A stretch of 64,000 nucleotides of DNA. It comes from Manduca sexta (taxonomy: Eukaryota > Arthropoda > Insecta > Lepidoptera > Sphingidae). The stretch is from NCBI RefSeq assembly GCF_014839805.1, contig NC_051115.1, positions 3,160,600 to 3,224,599 of the forward strand, in the 5' to 3' direction. The notes below the pieces were generated by a model, which made no database searches, had not been told where the DNA came from, and worked only from the letters and a program-made list of their open reading frames with translations. Shown piece after piece: positions 30,591 through 40,942 of this stretch. Within the stretch, counting starts at the first letter, position 1; each line of letters starts with the position of its first letter. The position numbers and the translations under genes are program-made.

Positions 30591-30960
30591 GAAAATACTA
30601 GAACGATTACCGCGCTGAGATCTTAGGTTCGAATACCAGGTCGGGACTAAATAAATGTGATTGGGCTTTTCCATCTTAAAAATTACTCAAGCGTGACTCG
30701 GGGTCAGGATGTTGGAAGTATAACCTCGTGCCTCGGTAAGCTAAAGAAATTGGTCCTGAACTCTCTCCAGTCATGCCGTTTCACCGGATTACACGTAAAG
30801 CCGTTGGTCTGATCTCTCTCCGGTCATGTCTCACTGGACTATGAGAAGGAACAGAGTGCTTGTGTATAGCACACTCGTGCACTATAATATCTCCTGTCTG
30901 ATCTACGTTGAGATTCGGCGCCGTGGCCGAAATTCGGTTAAAATCAATCATACCTTGTAT
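30591..30960 (+). mobile_element. SINE-N copy
   Basis: Box B-like GGTTCGAATACCAGG, then TGATTGGGCTTTTCCATC, AATTACTCAAGCGTGACTC, a CTCTCCRGTCATG motif used twice, and TATGAGAAGGAACAGAGTGC. The 3' block GTGTATAGCACACTCGTGCA is shared with 49640-49735 and (inverted) 47366-47450. Confidence 0.55.
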
Positions 30961-31338
30961 ATGCTATTCGGGTAGATACAAAGATTTCATCACCAACTCT
31001 ATTTTGGGAGGTATTTCGCTTTGCTCACTATTCTGCCGGTCTACGCTCAAAAGCGGTATCTCAAAAAAATCAAAATCTTGATTTTTATGTCGTCAGATAG
31101 CTTAAAGAAATACCCATTCTATGAGCTTACCTAAATAGCGGTATCTTGTTTAGAACTTGTTAAAAAAACCTTAAAAGAGTTTCTCTATCTCAGTTTTACA
31201 TACAGAACTATATTTACAAAACTTTGATTATCTCGAAATAAGGTTTCCCTGACATACCGCTTTGTTAATAAAACTTATCTAATGAGTATTATCAAAATCG
31301 TTTAAGCATTTCTAAACAACAGACTAATCATATTACCA
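30961..31338. other. Unassigned
   Basis: The motif GCGGTATCT appears at 31053 and 31138 and TACCGCTTT at 31256. No coding frame. Confidence 0.25.
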
Positions 31339-31450
31339 TACAAAGTCATTTTGACATTGCGTTACTAAATGAAACCACCTTAACTTCTTGTAAATAACAC
31401 TACAATAAGTTACTTGAACCGTAGATGTAACATCAAAATTTAAGGTCCTA
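31339..31450 (+). mobile_element. MITE-G left-end fragment
   Basis: AAAGTCATTTTGACATTGCG, ACTAAATGAAACCACC, then truncation. Confidence 0.5.
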
Positions 31451-31537
31451 AAAACAACTTAAGATGATAATGATTTATAAGGTCCGTAGAGAACACTCTA
31501 AAAACACTGCATGACTTAAGGTTTGTGAAGATTCAAT

Positions 31538-31758
31538 CGACGGTCCCTACGTAAAGTATCGAATCTGCAAAATGCTATTAAATAAACATCGCTTGTTTAG
31601 AGTTAACTACCATGGCGATAAGCACTTCGATCCTTATTGTCTTAAATAAATGCAGTTCATTTTAATAAGGACCGTTTAAATATCGGCAGTCCCTACGCAA
31701 AGTATTGAATCCGCAAAATACAATTTTGCAGATTCGATACTATACGTAGGGACCGTCG
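31538..31758. repeat. Hairpin plus a third direct copy of its arm
   Basis: Arms 31684-31719 (CGGCAGTCCCTACGCAAAG...) and 31723-31758 (...CGTAGGGACCGTCG) face each other across 3 nt. A third copy of the arm, CGGTCCCTACGTAAAGTATC, lies at 31540-31574 in direct orientation. Likely the two ends of an inverted-repeat element collapsed together. Confidence 0.65.
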
Positions 31759-31959
31759 TAATGTTTTATATTCGGCTGATTTTAATAAACGATTCCTTTT
31801 ACCTTAATCCTATATTGAGAATAAACAAATCATAATAACTCATTGTAAGTGTCAAAAATCTTTGCTCTGATTGGTTAATGAATAATGAACGAGACCACTT
31901 TCTAAACATTTAAAGAATTACATTTGGACTATATTATGCTTCCCTTGCCAAAAAAGAAC

Positions 31960-32290
31960 ATCGATTCCTGCCTAGAATGATTTTCGAGGCTATTGAAATT
32001 AAGAAATATCCGATTTAAATAAAGATGGTTGGAAGCTTGTACAAGCCTGGGATCCATTTCTACGTTTAATTAAATCGGAATCCAAAAGACCGGACAGACT
32101 TCAAGACACTGTGAGCTCATTCTGCGTAGATCGGATTGTCAATAAATAATTGTAAAATGTAGGTAGATATTGTAGTTAACTTTGCGGACGACCAACACCT
32201 CAATCTCCGTGACTATGAAGGCTGCAGTCTTCGAAACGTCGGGAGAAAATAATAAAAAACCGCGATTAAATCCAAAAAAATGTTTTACTA
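31960..32290 (+). pseudogene. RT-J: C-terminus of a reverse-transcriptase-type element plus 3' region
   Basis: The plus frame at 32020-32150 reads KDGWKLVQAWDPFLRLIKSE, then RPDRLQDTVSSFC and a stop. The minus-strand copy at 46560-46690 encodes NGWKLAQVWDLVLHLIKSE and the same RPDRLQDTVSSFC. Conservation at the protein level between diverged copies shows coding origin. The 3' region carries ATGTAGGTAGATATTGTAG and CGAAACGTCGGGAGAAAA, the block scattered through the window. A Penelope-like element is my best guess, but no catalytic part is present. Confidence 0.5.
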
Positions 32291-32292
32291 AT

Positions 32293-32440
32293 ACACACAC
32301 CATCACGCATTTATCCCCGAAGGGGTATACAGTGGCGCAACCAGGGCACCCACTTTTCGCCAAGTATGTTCCCATGATGTGATAGGGGGCGAGCAATTGC
32401 CATATCGGGCACAAATTCCAGACTCCAGGCTGATACTAAC
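32293..32440 (-). mobile_element. SINE-B 3' part inside RT-J
   Basis: CATTTATCCCCGAAGGGG to ATTCCAGACTCCAGGCTGAT on the complement. RT-J sequence (AACATTCGCGTAAACATAAA) resumes after it. ACTAA is present at both borders. Confidence 0.7.
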
Positions 32441-32591
32441 ATTCGCGTAAACATAAAAAATCAGTATAAAATTATTATTTTAATGTTTTCAAGCCCCACA
32501 TTGTAACCACGTTAAAATCCAATAGGTTTGATGTTGGATAGAATTTGTTCGAAATAAAGAACCAGGGCCCATACAAAAAGCGAACATGTCA

Positions 32592-32894
32592 TCTATATAT
32601 ATAAAAGAAAGTTGTGTCAGTTACACTATTTATAACTCAAGAACGGATGAACCGATTTGGCTGATAATTGGTGGAGAGGTAGCTTAGAACAAGGAGACGG
32701 ACATAGGATACTTTTTATCCCGTTCCCACGGGAACGGGACGTGACATAAGACGTAGTATAAGAAAGCAAAATTTTGGTATGGAGATAGTATAAGACCTTG
32801 AGAAGGTTATAGGCTACTATCCCGGGAAAATATATAGCGGGACTTTTATCCCGGAAAACTCCTTTACGCGGGCGAAGCCGCGAGCAAAAGCTAG
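32592..32894 (+). mobile_element. Chimeric Helitron
   Basis: It starts A|TCTATATATATAAAAGAAAG (with GAACGGATGAACCGATTTGG and GGGAACGGGA) and ends with the 3' half of the AAAGTCCCC family (GGTATGGAGATAGTATAAG ... GCAAAAGCTAG|T). The switch lies at about 32745-32775. Confidence 0.65.
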
Positions 32895-33008
32895 TAACTC
32901 ATAAATTACTATTAATATGATAAGGACACGTCAGTGACCCCATTCGATTGTACGTGGAGGGAGGTTTAGATAGAATATCTGATGAGAGATCCCTCGCCAA
33001 TTGTCAGA

Positions 33009-33250
33009 ATTGGTAGGTCTCTCATATGTGAGAGTCCTGGGTAGGTACCACCGCAATGTTTTCTGCCAAGCAGTGTGTAGTCACTGTTGTAAGTTTGAAC
33101 ATTGTAGCCAGTGTAACTACTGGACATAATTAACATCTCATGTCTCAGTCGAGCGCAGTGGAATACCAAACTTTATAATTCAAGCTGGTGTTTCTACTGT
33201 TTATGGTCGTATCGCTTCAAGCTCGTCTCGTCATTGAACGCAATAAAAAA
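33009..33250 (+). mobile_element. Repeat-D copy
   Basis: TTGGTAGGTCTCTCATATGT to TCATTGAACGCAATAAAAAA, with several short internal deletions. Confidence 0.7.
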
Positions 33251-33374
33251 AAATATGCCGGCCTGTTAAAATAAACAAGCCGATAATGCAACACATTTGT
33301 TCCACTATGATACGCCTTCTGTAGGCTATCTAGGCGGAAAGATCTTTTTTTTTTATACAGATTCGAGAGAATGA

Positions 33375-33572
33375 CTCCACTACACCTGATGATAAAGAAT
33401 CCAATAGAATGTCGACTGACGAGAGATTACCCCTCAGTCGACACAATTATGCCTGTTGGATATACACAGACTGATCCTGGAGCGACACGTGGGCCACTAT
33501 GGGTTTTAAGACCTTGCGTACGGTCGCTATCCGGCGGATATAGAATATCCTACTACCAGCAAAGTAATTCCT
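33375..33572 (+). repeat. Repeat-C copy
   Basis: CACCTGATGATAAAGAATCC, GTCGACTGACGAGAG, TCAGTCGACACAATTATG, GGCGGATATAGAATATCC. A two-copy tandem of about 44 bp (CCTTCACGTTCC, AAGTCAAG) follows at 33566-33650, and a Repeat-C end fragment lies at 33690-33770. Confidence 0.7.
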
Positions 33573-33807
33573 TCACGTTCCTTAAAGGACTCCAAGTCAA
33601 GTAAGGAATTCCTTCTTCACGTTCCGCTTGAAGGAACTCAAGTCAAGGTACATATTCATTTGGTTAATGATGCTTATATTTATATTACTAAGGCAATGGG
33701 AAAGAAGTCAATAGTGTCTCCAATACTGCTGGGCGGATATAAAATATATCCACCAGCAAAATATAAAAAACAGTAAGATTTATTATTGGGACAATAACAG
33801 TATAACA

Positions 33808-34344
33808 TCTAAATATATAAAAATGAATCCCTATTTCCCTTGGTCCGGCCATCACGCGTGAACGGCTGGACCGATTTCACTATTATTTTTTTGTGTTTTT
33901 TATTGTCAGAAGGTTCTTATGAGAGAAAAATTCAAAAAATTGCGCCGAAAATTAGAAAAATAAGAAAACTTAAAATATTAAGGCGATACCTCAAGGTCCA
34001 TTTTCATACATTTTGTTTCACCTTTAATCTGGGTAACTAAACAAGTATTGGCAAGTAAAGAATTTAAATTCACGTCTAGTTAGTGATTAGTTCTCGCAGT
34101 TGAAAGAAAAACGTAAAAATAATTAATAATCATGGATATTTCGGCCTTTAAAATTTAATATGACGAAATACTTGTTTAGTTACCCAGATTAAAGGTGAAA
34201 CAAAATGTATGAAAATGGACCTTGAGGTATCGCCTTAAATAATTTTATATAACTGTCAATTGTTTGTAATAACTGTCAGCGATTGACAGAATGCGCTGCA
34301 AATTCATAGTTAAGACGGGATAACATCTGTCTAGTCGGGTACAA
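33808..34344 (+). mobile_element. Helitron-E interrupted by a TTAA MITE
   Basis: A|TCTAAATATATAAAAATGAA start; Helitron-E continues after the insert (ATTTTATATAACTGTCAATT) to a degraded end near TCTGTCTAGTCGGGTACAA. An extra CTAG interrupts the terminal hairpin. Confidence 0.7.
33982..34234. mobile_element. TTAA-flanked MITE with 68-bp perfect inverted repeats
   Basis: Left GGCGATACCTCAAGGTCC... and right ...GGACCTTGAGGTATCGCC are exact reverse complements over 68 bp (33982-34049 and 34167-34234). TTAA is duplicated on each side (33978-33981, 34235-34238), matching the TTAA site (ATATTAATTTT) in other Helitron-E copies. The 117-bp centre is non-coding. TTAA duplication is typical of piggyBac-type transposition, but these termini lack the usual piggyBac CCY start. 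Confidence 0.9.
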
Positions 34345-34529
34345 TATAAGCAGAGAAACTAAACATATAAAGAAATACACAATTAAACCCATTGTGCCAA
34401 CAATGGGAACCCTTATTCAACTTCTTCCTGCAGTACCAGCATGACTAGTACTGCCGCGCTGATTTTCAATGAGGGACCCAGGATACAAACATACAACCTT
34501 TTTATGAGGAGACGAGCAAACAGCTCGCC

Positions 34530-34838
34530 TGATACGCTAGTTGGTTGTGGAACGGACTGCCGAGACGAATATCCGCAGGTTCAAATCCCAAACACACTTG
34601 ACTTTTCTTAAGTTATGCGTTTGTGAATTATCGCTTGCTTTAACGGTGAAGGAAAACATCGTGAGGAAACCTGCACACCTAAAACAAAAAGGTTTTTATA
34701 GGAATTTCGAGGGTGTGTGTAGTCTACAAATCCGCATTACAGCATGGTAGATTAAGACCTAATCTCTCAGTAGTAGATGCGTCCCGTGCCTTACAGTGGA
34801 ACAGCATATAATACAGGGCTGATATTAATGTTATAATC
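34530..34838 (+). mobile_element. SINE-A copy
   Basis: GATACGCTAGTTGGTTGTGG, box B GGTTCAAATCCC, tail ATACAGGGCTGATATTAATG. Confidence 0.85.
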
Positions 34839-34934
34839 AGCCATTCTAAAGTTTAAAGGCAATGATACTGCACAACGATTTGAACCTGGGACATTAATGC
34901 TAAGTCTAATCAAATACACTGGCTATGATATACG

Positions 34935-35206
34935 CCGGCGATAGCCTAGTTGGTTGTGGAACGGACTGCCGAGACGAATGTCCACATTCAAAACCCAAAC
35001 ACACCTGAATTTTCTTATGTTATTTGTGAATTATCGCTTGCTTTAACTGTGAAAACATCCTGAGGAAACCTGCATACCTGAAATTCTCTATAGGAATTTC
35101 GAAGGTGTGTGAAGTCTGCCCGCGCTACAGCGTGGTGGACTAAGGCCTTATCTCAGTAGAAGGGGCCCGTGCAGTGGGACAGAATATAATACAGGGCTGA
35201 TATTAG
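34935..35206 (+). mobile_element. SINE-A copy, box B damaged
   Basis: CGGCGATAGCCTAGTTGG then CATTCAAAACCC; body shortened. It lies 97 bp after the previous copy in the same orientation. Confidence 0.8.
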
Positions 35207-36222
35207 TATATTGTACAATATTCTTCAAACTAGAACACTTGCATGCTTGGTGGTAGTAACAGACATAGCTGTAGTACATACAGACCAACTCTCGCATACC
35301 TAACAAAAGAAACAAGTTTGCGAATACTTCACTGACCATTGTAAAAAAGTAACAATTTTACAATTCAAAATTAAAAGTAAATTCAATTACACGGAAAGAA
35401 AACATTTTCAAATTATTAAAAACATTCTACGCCGAATGCATTAAAAATACAGTCGTAGTAAAGGAAAAGCGCGTACAGCCATAGCGCTCTGGGCGTTGCT
35501 GCCGCATCTACCAACCGCATACAGCTTTGTCCATAACGCGATAACTTCCAATAACCATTAAATAACTATAAAAAAATATAACGTTATTTGATTTACATAT
35601 TTTTTCCTATATTTGTATTTAAAAATATATTATAAACAGTTAATGATATGCCATAAAGCTTGCGTGTTTAACCTGGCTTAAATGTGTCCGAAAACCTGCA
35701 AAATCATAAAATCAACGCTGGAACAGAAAGGCCGTATGTGAGTTCAAACTGTGTGTAGATAGTACCTTATTCCTCGTGCCCGCCGTACACAAGTGCAGTA
35801 AGGGGAACAAAGGATCCGGCTGCACGCTCCCCCCGCCCTTGCCTCGACGCAAAAATAACAGCTATCCGTAACGGTATCACGTTATTTCCATATAATAGCA
35901 CAATATAATATTCTTTATTTAAATATATATGCACAAAAATCGAAATTCGAAACACGTCCACAAACACGTTATTTATGTTATTAACATAATCGTTTTAATT
36001 GATCCTGGCACACGCGATGGAAATTAGAGGAAAAAGTCGCATATATCCCACAACATGAGCGCCTTTTGTTCCACGACGCTGTTCGATAACGGAACAAACC
36101 TCCTTTCCGGTGCGTTTTTGAATTGTGTTCGATTTTTTAAATCGATTTCGGTTTGGAACGCTATGTTTTTTTGGTTTTAGAATGTGTTTTTTTTTGCCTA
36201 ATTATTTTTTTTTATTATAGCA
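35207..36222. other. TE-poor island with CpG-bearing segments
   Basis: From about 35440 no repeat family of this window is recognised. Segments such as CCATAGCGCTCTGGGCGTTG and CCGCCCTTGCCTCGACGC are GC- and CpG-rich. TTTTTATTATAG|CAGG at 36211-36222 resembles a 3' splice site. No open frame with a domain. Confidence 0.4.
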
Positions 36223-36229
36223 GGCGACA

Positions 36230-36486
36230 CTACCGTCACAGCGGGTATACGCGGCACACTGAATTCTGCAGGCTTCAGGCGATGTGTGCATTGATTGGGC
36301 GTAGCTCGGTGAATATATTCGTCCCTTTCTAACGCGCGGTGTTTTGTCCCCCTCGCTCGGCCCGTTCAGTCGTTAGCAGCAACAAAATTTGGCTTTGCGA
36401 AAACTCCGCGGTTCTCAAACCTTTCCCATGAATATTTATTCAATGAAAGGAAAACAGTTCTTTGTATTTTTTTAACGGAATACAAA
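36230..36486 (+). promoter_or_regulatory. Candidate TATA-less promoter / 5' UTR
   Basis: GC-rich sequence (CTAACGCGCGG, CCTCGCTCGGCCCG) runs into TCAGT at 36366-36370, the arthropod initiator, 120 bp upstream of an ATG in good context. No TATA box is visible. Confidence 0.35.
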
Positions 36487-36512
36487 ATGGCGTACGTGAA
36501 TATCAATGAAAC
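36487..36512 (+). CDS. Candidate first coding exon (eight codons), gene unknown
   Basis: ATG in context ACAAAATGGCG opens M-A-Y-V-N-I-N-E plus two bases, followed at once by the donor GTAAGT (36513-36518). Without splicing the frame stops in that donor (ACG TAA). The strong start context, near-consensus donor and position at the edge of the only TE-poor, CpG-bearing island argue for a real gene start. The next exon would have to begin with one base completing a Thr codon. I found no matching downstream exon in the window, so a long first intron, or chance, must be assumed. Eight residues are too few to name a gene. Confidence 0.3.
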
Positions 36513-36638
36513 GTAAGTTGATATAGTAGGAACGTATGTGTATTATTTAATATCTTTTTCCTTCTTCTAGCATGACAAAGTTTTTGTACTGCGCCTGATG
36601 GGTATCTCAAGCCGACAATCATGCCTACTGAGATACTA

Positions 36639-36857
36639 TCTACATGTATACGTATTATAAAACAAAGTCCCCTTTTCCGTCTGTCTGTATGTTATCAATT
36701 TCTCAAAATCTACTGAACGGATTTTTGGGAAATTTGGTATGGAGATAGTTTAAGACCCTGGGAAGGTTATATGCTACTTTTTTATCGGGAAAATTTTTAG
36801 CGGGACTTTTATACCGAAAAAATCTTTGACGCGCGCGAAGCCGCGAGCAAAAGCTAT
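36639..36857 (+). mobile_element. Short Helitron (AAAGTCCCC family)
   Basis: A|TCTACATGTATACGTATTAT to GCGAGCAAAAGCTAT. The terminal CTAG is CTAT. Confidence 0.65.
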
Positions 36858-36952
36858 TGATTTACTAGCTAGCAGTATTTTTGTTAGACCTATAATATAA
36901 TGACTATATTTCAGAGCTTTTATAATATTTTTGACATTGTATTTATAAAAGA

Positions 36953-37145
36953 CTAGCGATCCGCCCCGGCTTCGCACGGGTGCAATATTTCTCCACTATT
37001 TAACGGATGTTATTATACATATAAACCTTCCTCTTGAATCACACTATCTATTAAAAAAAACCGCATCAAAATCCGTTGCGTAGTTTTAAAGATTTAAGCA
37101 CACATAGGGACAGAGAAAGCGACTTTGTTTTATACTATGTAGTGA
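36953..37145 (-). mobile_element. Short Helitron, same family as 2447
   Basis: CTAGCGATCCGCCCCGGCTT on the left is the 3' end in complement; ACTATGTAGTGA|T on the right is the TC start in complement. 193 bp. Confidence 0.7.
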
Positions 37146-37295
37146 TACCGACGACTATATTATTTCTACGTATTTTTTTCTGTTTTCTCTTCTCGAAGGG
37201 AGCGACGTTCTATCAATCGATACTGTTAGAATAATACTTGTATAAATCTTGCAAAACGTTTATAAACGTATAATTTTTGAGTTTAAACAAATATA

Positions 37296-37590
37296 CAGGG
37301 CCATTTTGACATTGTATTACTAAATGAAACCACATACTTATCTACTTGGAAATAACACTATAATAAGTTACTTGAGCCGTAGATGTAAATTAAAAACGTG
37401 TAAGTTTCGAACAAAATAGATATTAATAAAAAGTAATTTTAATTTTACGCGCAGTAATGCCACTACTACTACTCTAAGAGAATTTGTCGTAGCAACATCA
37501 TACTTTTAGCCAGAAATACACTCACACACACCATATTCGCATTAAACTACAAAACGAACATAAATATATATTATAAAGATAATAAAAATA
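37296..37590 (+). mobile_element. MITE-G left part
   Basis: CAGGGCCATTTTGACATTG, ACTAAATGAAACCACATAC, TACTACTACTCTAAGAGAA; the right terminus is missing. Confidence 0.6.
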
Positions 37591-37624
37591 TGATTTGTTC
37601 ATAATAGTTTAAGGGAGATAAATT

Positions 37625-37765
37625 AAATTGTTCGTACAAAGCGTTATGTAACATTGTTTTTTTTTTATTTTAAAACAATAACAAAGGTATTTCAGCGACT
37701 TTCCGGTTATGGTCAAAAATCTTCAAAAATTGCCTTACATAATACTTGAATGGCCTTTGAGCCAC
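37625..37765 (-). mobile_element. MITE-M end fragment
   Basis: AAAGCGTTATGTAACATTG, AACAATAACAAAGGTATTTC and TTGCCTTACATAATACTTGA are the complement order of the element at 45872. Confidence 0.5.
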
Positions 37766-38012
37766 TTCAGCGTTTTGTTATAAATTTTTGTGGGACTAAA
37801 AAGTCGTCCTGTATTGAAACACACAAGTAAAATGTCTTTAAATAAAAAAAGGAATAACTGATACAGCATTCAAAATGGCTCGATTTTTTTTAGAAAAATC
37901 GTCTACTTATACTGCCCTCTAGATAATTGTAATCCCTAGTCCATATCCTACAGTGGTAAAGGGTCCAAATGATCCCATTTTAACCTACTTCCCTTTTGTA
38001 ATTAATGTAAAA

Positions 38013-38428
38013 CTAGCTTTTGCTCGCGGCTTTGTCCGCGTGAAGGGGTTTTCCGGGATAAAAGTTCACTGTATGATAAAAGTCTTGCTATATATTTTCC
38101 CGGTACTGATAGGTTCATACTAATTTTATCCCCATGGGGTTGAATTTATCAAAATTCTATTTAAGCGAACATCTTTATCATAGTAGCTCCAATCTTTAAT
38201 TTCAGTTCAATCAGTCGAAAATCTAAGAAGATTTATACAAACTTTCATCCCCTTTTTTATCCCCTTAGGGGTGGAATTTATCAAAATCCTTTCTTAGCGG
38301 ATGCCTACGTCATAACATCTACCTGCATGCCAAATTTCAGCCCGATCCGTCCAGTGGTTTGGGCTGTGCGTTGATAGATCACTATGTCAGTCAGTCAGTC
38401 ACCTTCGAGTTATATATATTTAAATAGA
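38013..38428 (-). mobile_element. Longer short-Helitron (416 bp)
   Basis: CTAGCTTTTGCTCGCGGC at left is the CTAG end in complement; TTTAAATAGA|T at right is A|TCTATTTAAA in complement. A TATCCCC-type motif (TTATCCCCATGGGG, TTATCCCCTTAGGG) is repeated inside. Confidence 0.65.
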
Positions 38429-38526
38429 TGTAATTATCAGAATGATTTGCAGCCCGCATTTATGCATTAGCACTTATATGTTGTGACGAATTCCGTTTCG
38501 GAAAATTTCACTCTTCCCCATTACAC

Positions 38527-38747
38527 AAAATAATATAGCCTTGTATTATATACTGTCCCACTGCACGGGACTCCTCTATGAGATTAGGCCATAATCCACC
38601 ACGCTGTATTGCGGGCAGACTTCACACACCCTCGACATTCCTATAGAGTACTTCTCAGGTGCAGGTTTCCTCACGATGTTTTCCTTCACCGTTAAAGCAA
38701 GCGATAATTCACAAATACATAACTTTAGAAATGTCAGAGGTGTGTCA
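38527..38747 (-). mobile_element. SINE-A copy, head missing
   Basis: TATAGCCTTGTATTATATAC to TAGAAATGTCAGAGGTGTGT. A 70-bp block before it (GTGACGAATTCCGTTTCGG) is shared with 27380-27430. Confidence 0.75.
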
Positions 38748-39126
38748 ATGCACAATTTTTTAGGAGGGCGTCAAAACTTTGAGAACTCAGGTGTTGTGTT
38801 TAATTATCGAGCGAAACGAGGTTCCTACGGTAGGTGGCGTGGGAGCGTAGGTTCGATTTCTAGGTAGGGAATATGATTGTTTTTATAGAATTATAGATAT
38901 CTCAAACAATTACTAGGCGTAAGTCATACATAAAAAAGCGTTTGTGAAAATGTTCAGACGTTTGTTAGAAGTAAACGCTAAAACTGAACGGATTAGAATG
39001 AAATTGGGCACAGAAATAGACCTTGTTAGCCGACTTCAAAAAAGGAGGGGGTTCTCTATTCAAAAGTTTTTTTTATATTAGTTACCTCACAACTTTTGAC
39101 TGGGTGAACCTTGATGATTGAACCTT
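38748..39126. other. Unassigned plus a lepidopteran repeat block
   Basis: 39026-39125 (AGCCGACTTCAAAAAAGGAG, GTTACCTCACAACTTTTGAC) is the same repeat as the complement of 60060-60165. Confidence 0.35.
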
Positions 39127-39375
39127 TGAATGACAAGACGAGGCTTCCGCCTGATGGTAAGCGATACCCATAAACAGTAGAAACACTAACACCTTGAATT
39201 ACGTATTGTTTGGTATTCCACTGCGCTCGTCAGACATGAGATGTTAAAAATTATGTCCAGTAGTTACATTAGCTACAATGTTCAAACCTACAACAGTGAC
39301 TACACACTGCTTGACACAAGACATTGCGGTAGTACCTATCCACGCGGATTTTCACATATGAAAGACCTACCAATG
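39127..39375 (-). mobile_element. Repeat-D copy
   Basis: ATGACAAGACGAGGCTTCCG, CCTGATGGTAAGCGATACC, to CACATATGAAAGACCTACC. Confidence 0.75.
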
Positions 39376-39639
39376 ACACACCCGTTCAGTAAGTAATATG
39401 TTTGTAAAAATAATTATTTTCAATAAGTCGTAGACTATTTTATTTTAATCAAAATCGCTTCTATTTCTAACAATATATATTTTGAACCGGAATAAATTAG
39501 CGACCAAATATTAAAAGGCATTGTGGATATGCAAATATGTAGCCTGTGCCGAGCTTAGTGCGAGCTTTCGTTCGATAATAACATTTACACGCGTCTCTCT
39601 CTGCGTAGCTTAGAGTTAGGGCAGTATTAGAAGCTACTT

Positions 39640-40380
39640 ATTACTTAAATAAAATACTATATTTATCACGTAGGCGAACGAAGTTGCACTTATGACACGT
39701 CAAAACAATTTAAAAGAATAATTATTATTTCTGAATAACAAACTACGGTCATTTTAAATTAGGGATAAAATTCTTATGGAACACAAGGCATAAGGAAAAA
39801 ACAAAGCAGCCAGATCAGGTTGAGGGAAATATAAGGCTTACCCGTCGCAATCCTCACCGGTGAGGACATGAGCCCAAGCCTAGCTAACCTTTCACTAGCT
39901 ACCTAAGCGATGACTACCCGAAGAAGAAAGGCAGAAAGAAACTTAATATCGCTCTCAAGTGCGATATTAACTGAGATGGTGTTACGCTCAGCATCTTAAT
40001 ATCGTCTGAATCTTGTTAGTGATCGGCCAATGGCTTTACTTCATTTACGAGGCCAGAGGTATCACAAATGTTAATGATTTAAAAGGAGATTTTTTGCTTA
40101 TCGGAGCCTGCATTCACTGGGGGAAACTGGCGAATGGGTTACTGGAATCTTCGACTTAGCGACAGCAGGGGCTTGGAACGTTGGGAGGAGATAGCTGGGA
40201 AGAAAGTGTGAGGGAAGGAGAAGGAAATAACTTAGAATGGGAGGAGTGGAGGCCACAAAAATGTTCCAACCATGAGGTATATACACTTAACTGAGTGCCT
40301 AGGACTGCGACAAATATCCCCCCGTACGGGCGTGCATGAGACCGGAGACCGAGCGCAGAAGAAGTGCCTCTGGGGAGCCC
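39640..40380 (-). mobile_element. Retro-I, longest copy
   Basis: On the minus strand it joins the 5' part (GTCTCCGGTCTCATGCACGC, GGCACTCAGTTAAGTGTAT, CT-rich run) to a middle part (GATATTAAGATGCTGAGCG, GAGAGCGATATTAAGTTTC) and the 3' end (CCTCACCGGTGAGGATTGCG, TAAGTGCAACTTCGTTCGCC). It shows that the scattered 5' and 3' fragments belong to one element of at least 740 bp. No ORF. Confidence 0.55.
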
Positions 40381-40660
40381 AATAGGACGGTAAGTACGGC
40401 AGCCGTGCTGAGGTCCCGGGTTCCTAACTCCAGTAATGACATTAGCTCAACACTCTTTATTTTAAAGGTTTTTTACATTTTTACATATAAATTATTTAAT
40501 AAAAATATAAAAAAATGAATGACAGGACGAAGAAGGTCAGGACCCAAGACACCGGTTAAGGATTCAAAGTGAGGAATGTCCTCACTTGCTGAGGCCAACA
40601 AAACAAATCAATTGAGAGCTTCTGAAGATTTAAGATGGCTCAATATTAGCACGGAGTATA

Positions 40661-40888
40661 TAAAAATTATGTGTGTATTCTTTGTGAATTATCGCTTGCT
40701 TTAACGGCGAAGGAAAACATCGTGAGGAAACATGCATACCTGAGAAGTTCTCTATAGGAATTTCGAGGGTGTGTGAAGTCTGCCCGCACTATAGCGTAGT
40801 GGACTAAGGCCTAATCCCTCTCAGTAGTAGAGGAGACCCGTGCCCAACTTTGGGACAGTATATGATACAGGGCTGATGATGATGATAT
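40661..40888 (+). mobile_element. SINE-A copy, head missing, (ATG)n tail
   Basis: It starts at AAATTATGTGTGTATTC and ends ATACAGGGCTGATGATGATG, a tail identical in form to that of the LINE at 20341. Confidence 0.85.
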
Positions 40889-40942
40889 TCGATATTGCAA
40901 TACCTTCCCTACAGCACAAAACACGGCGAAATAGACATACCG

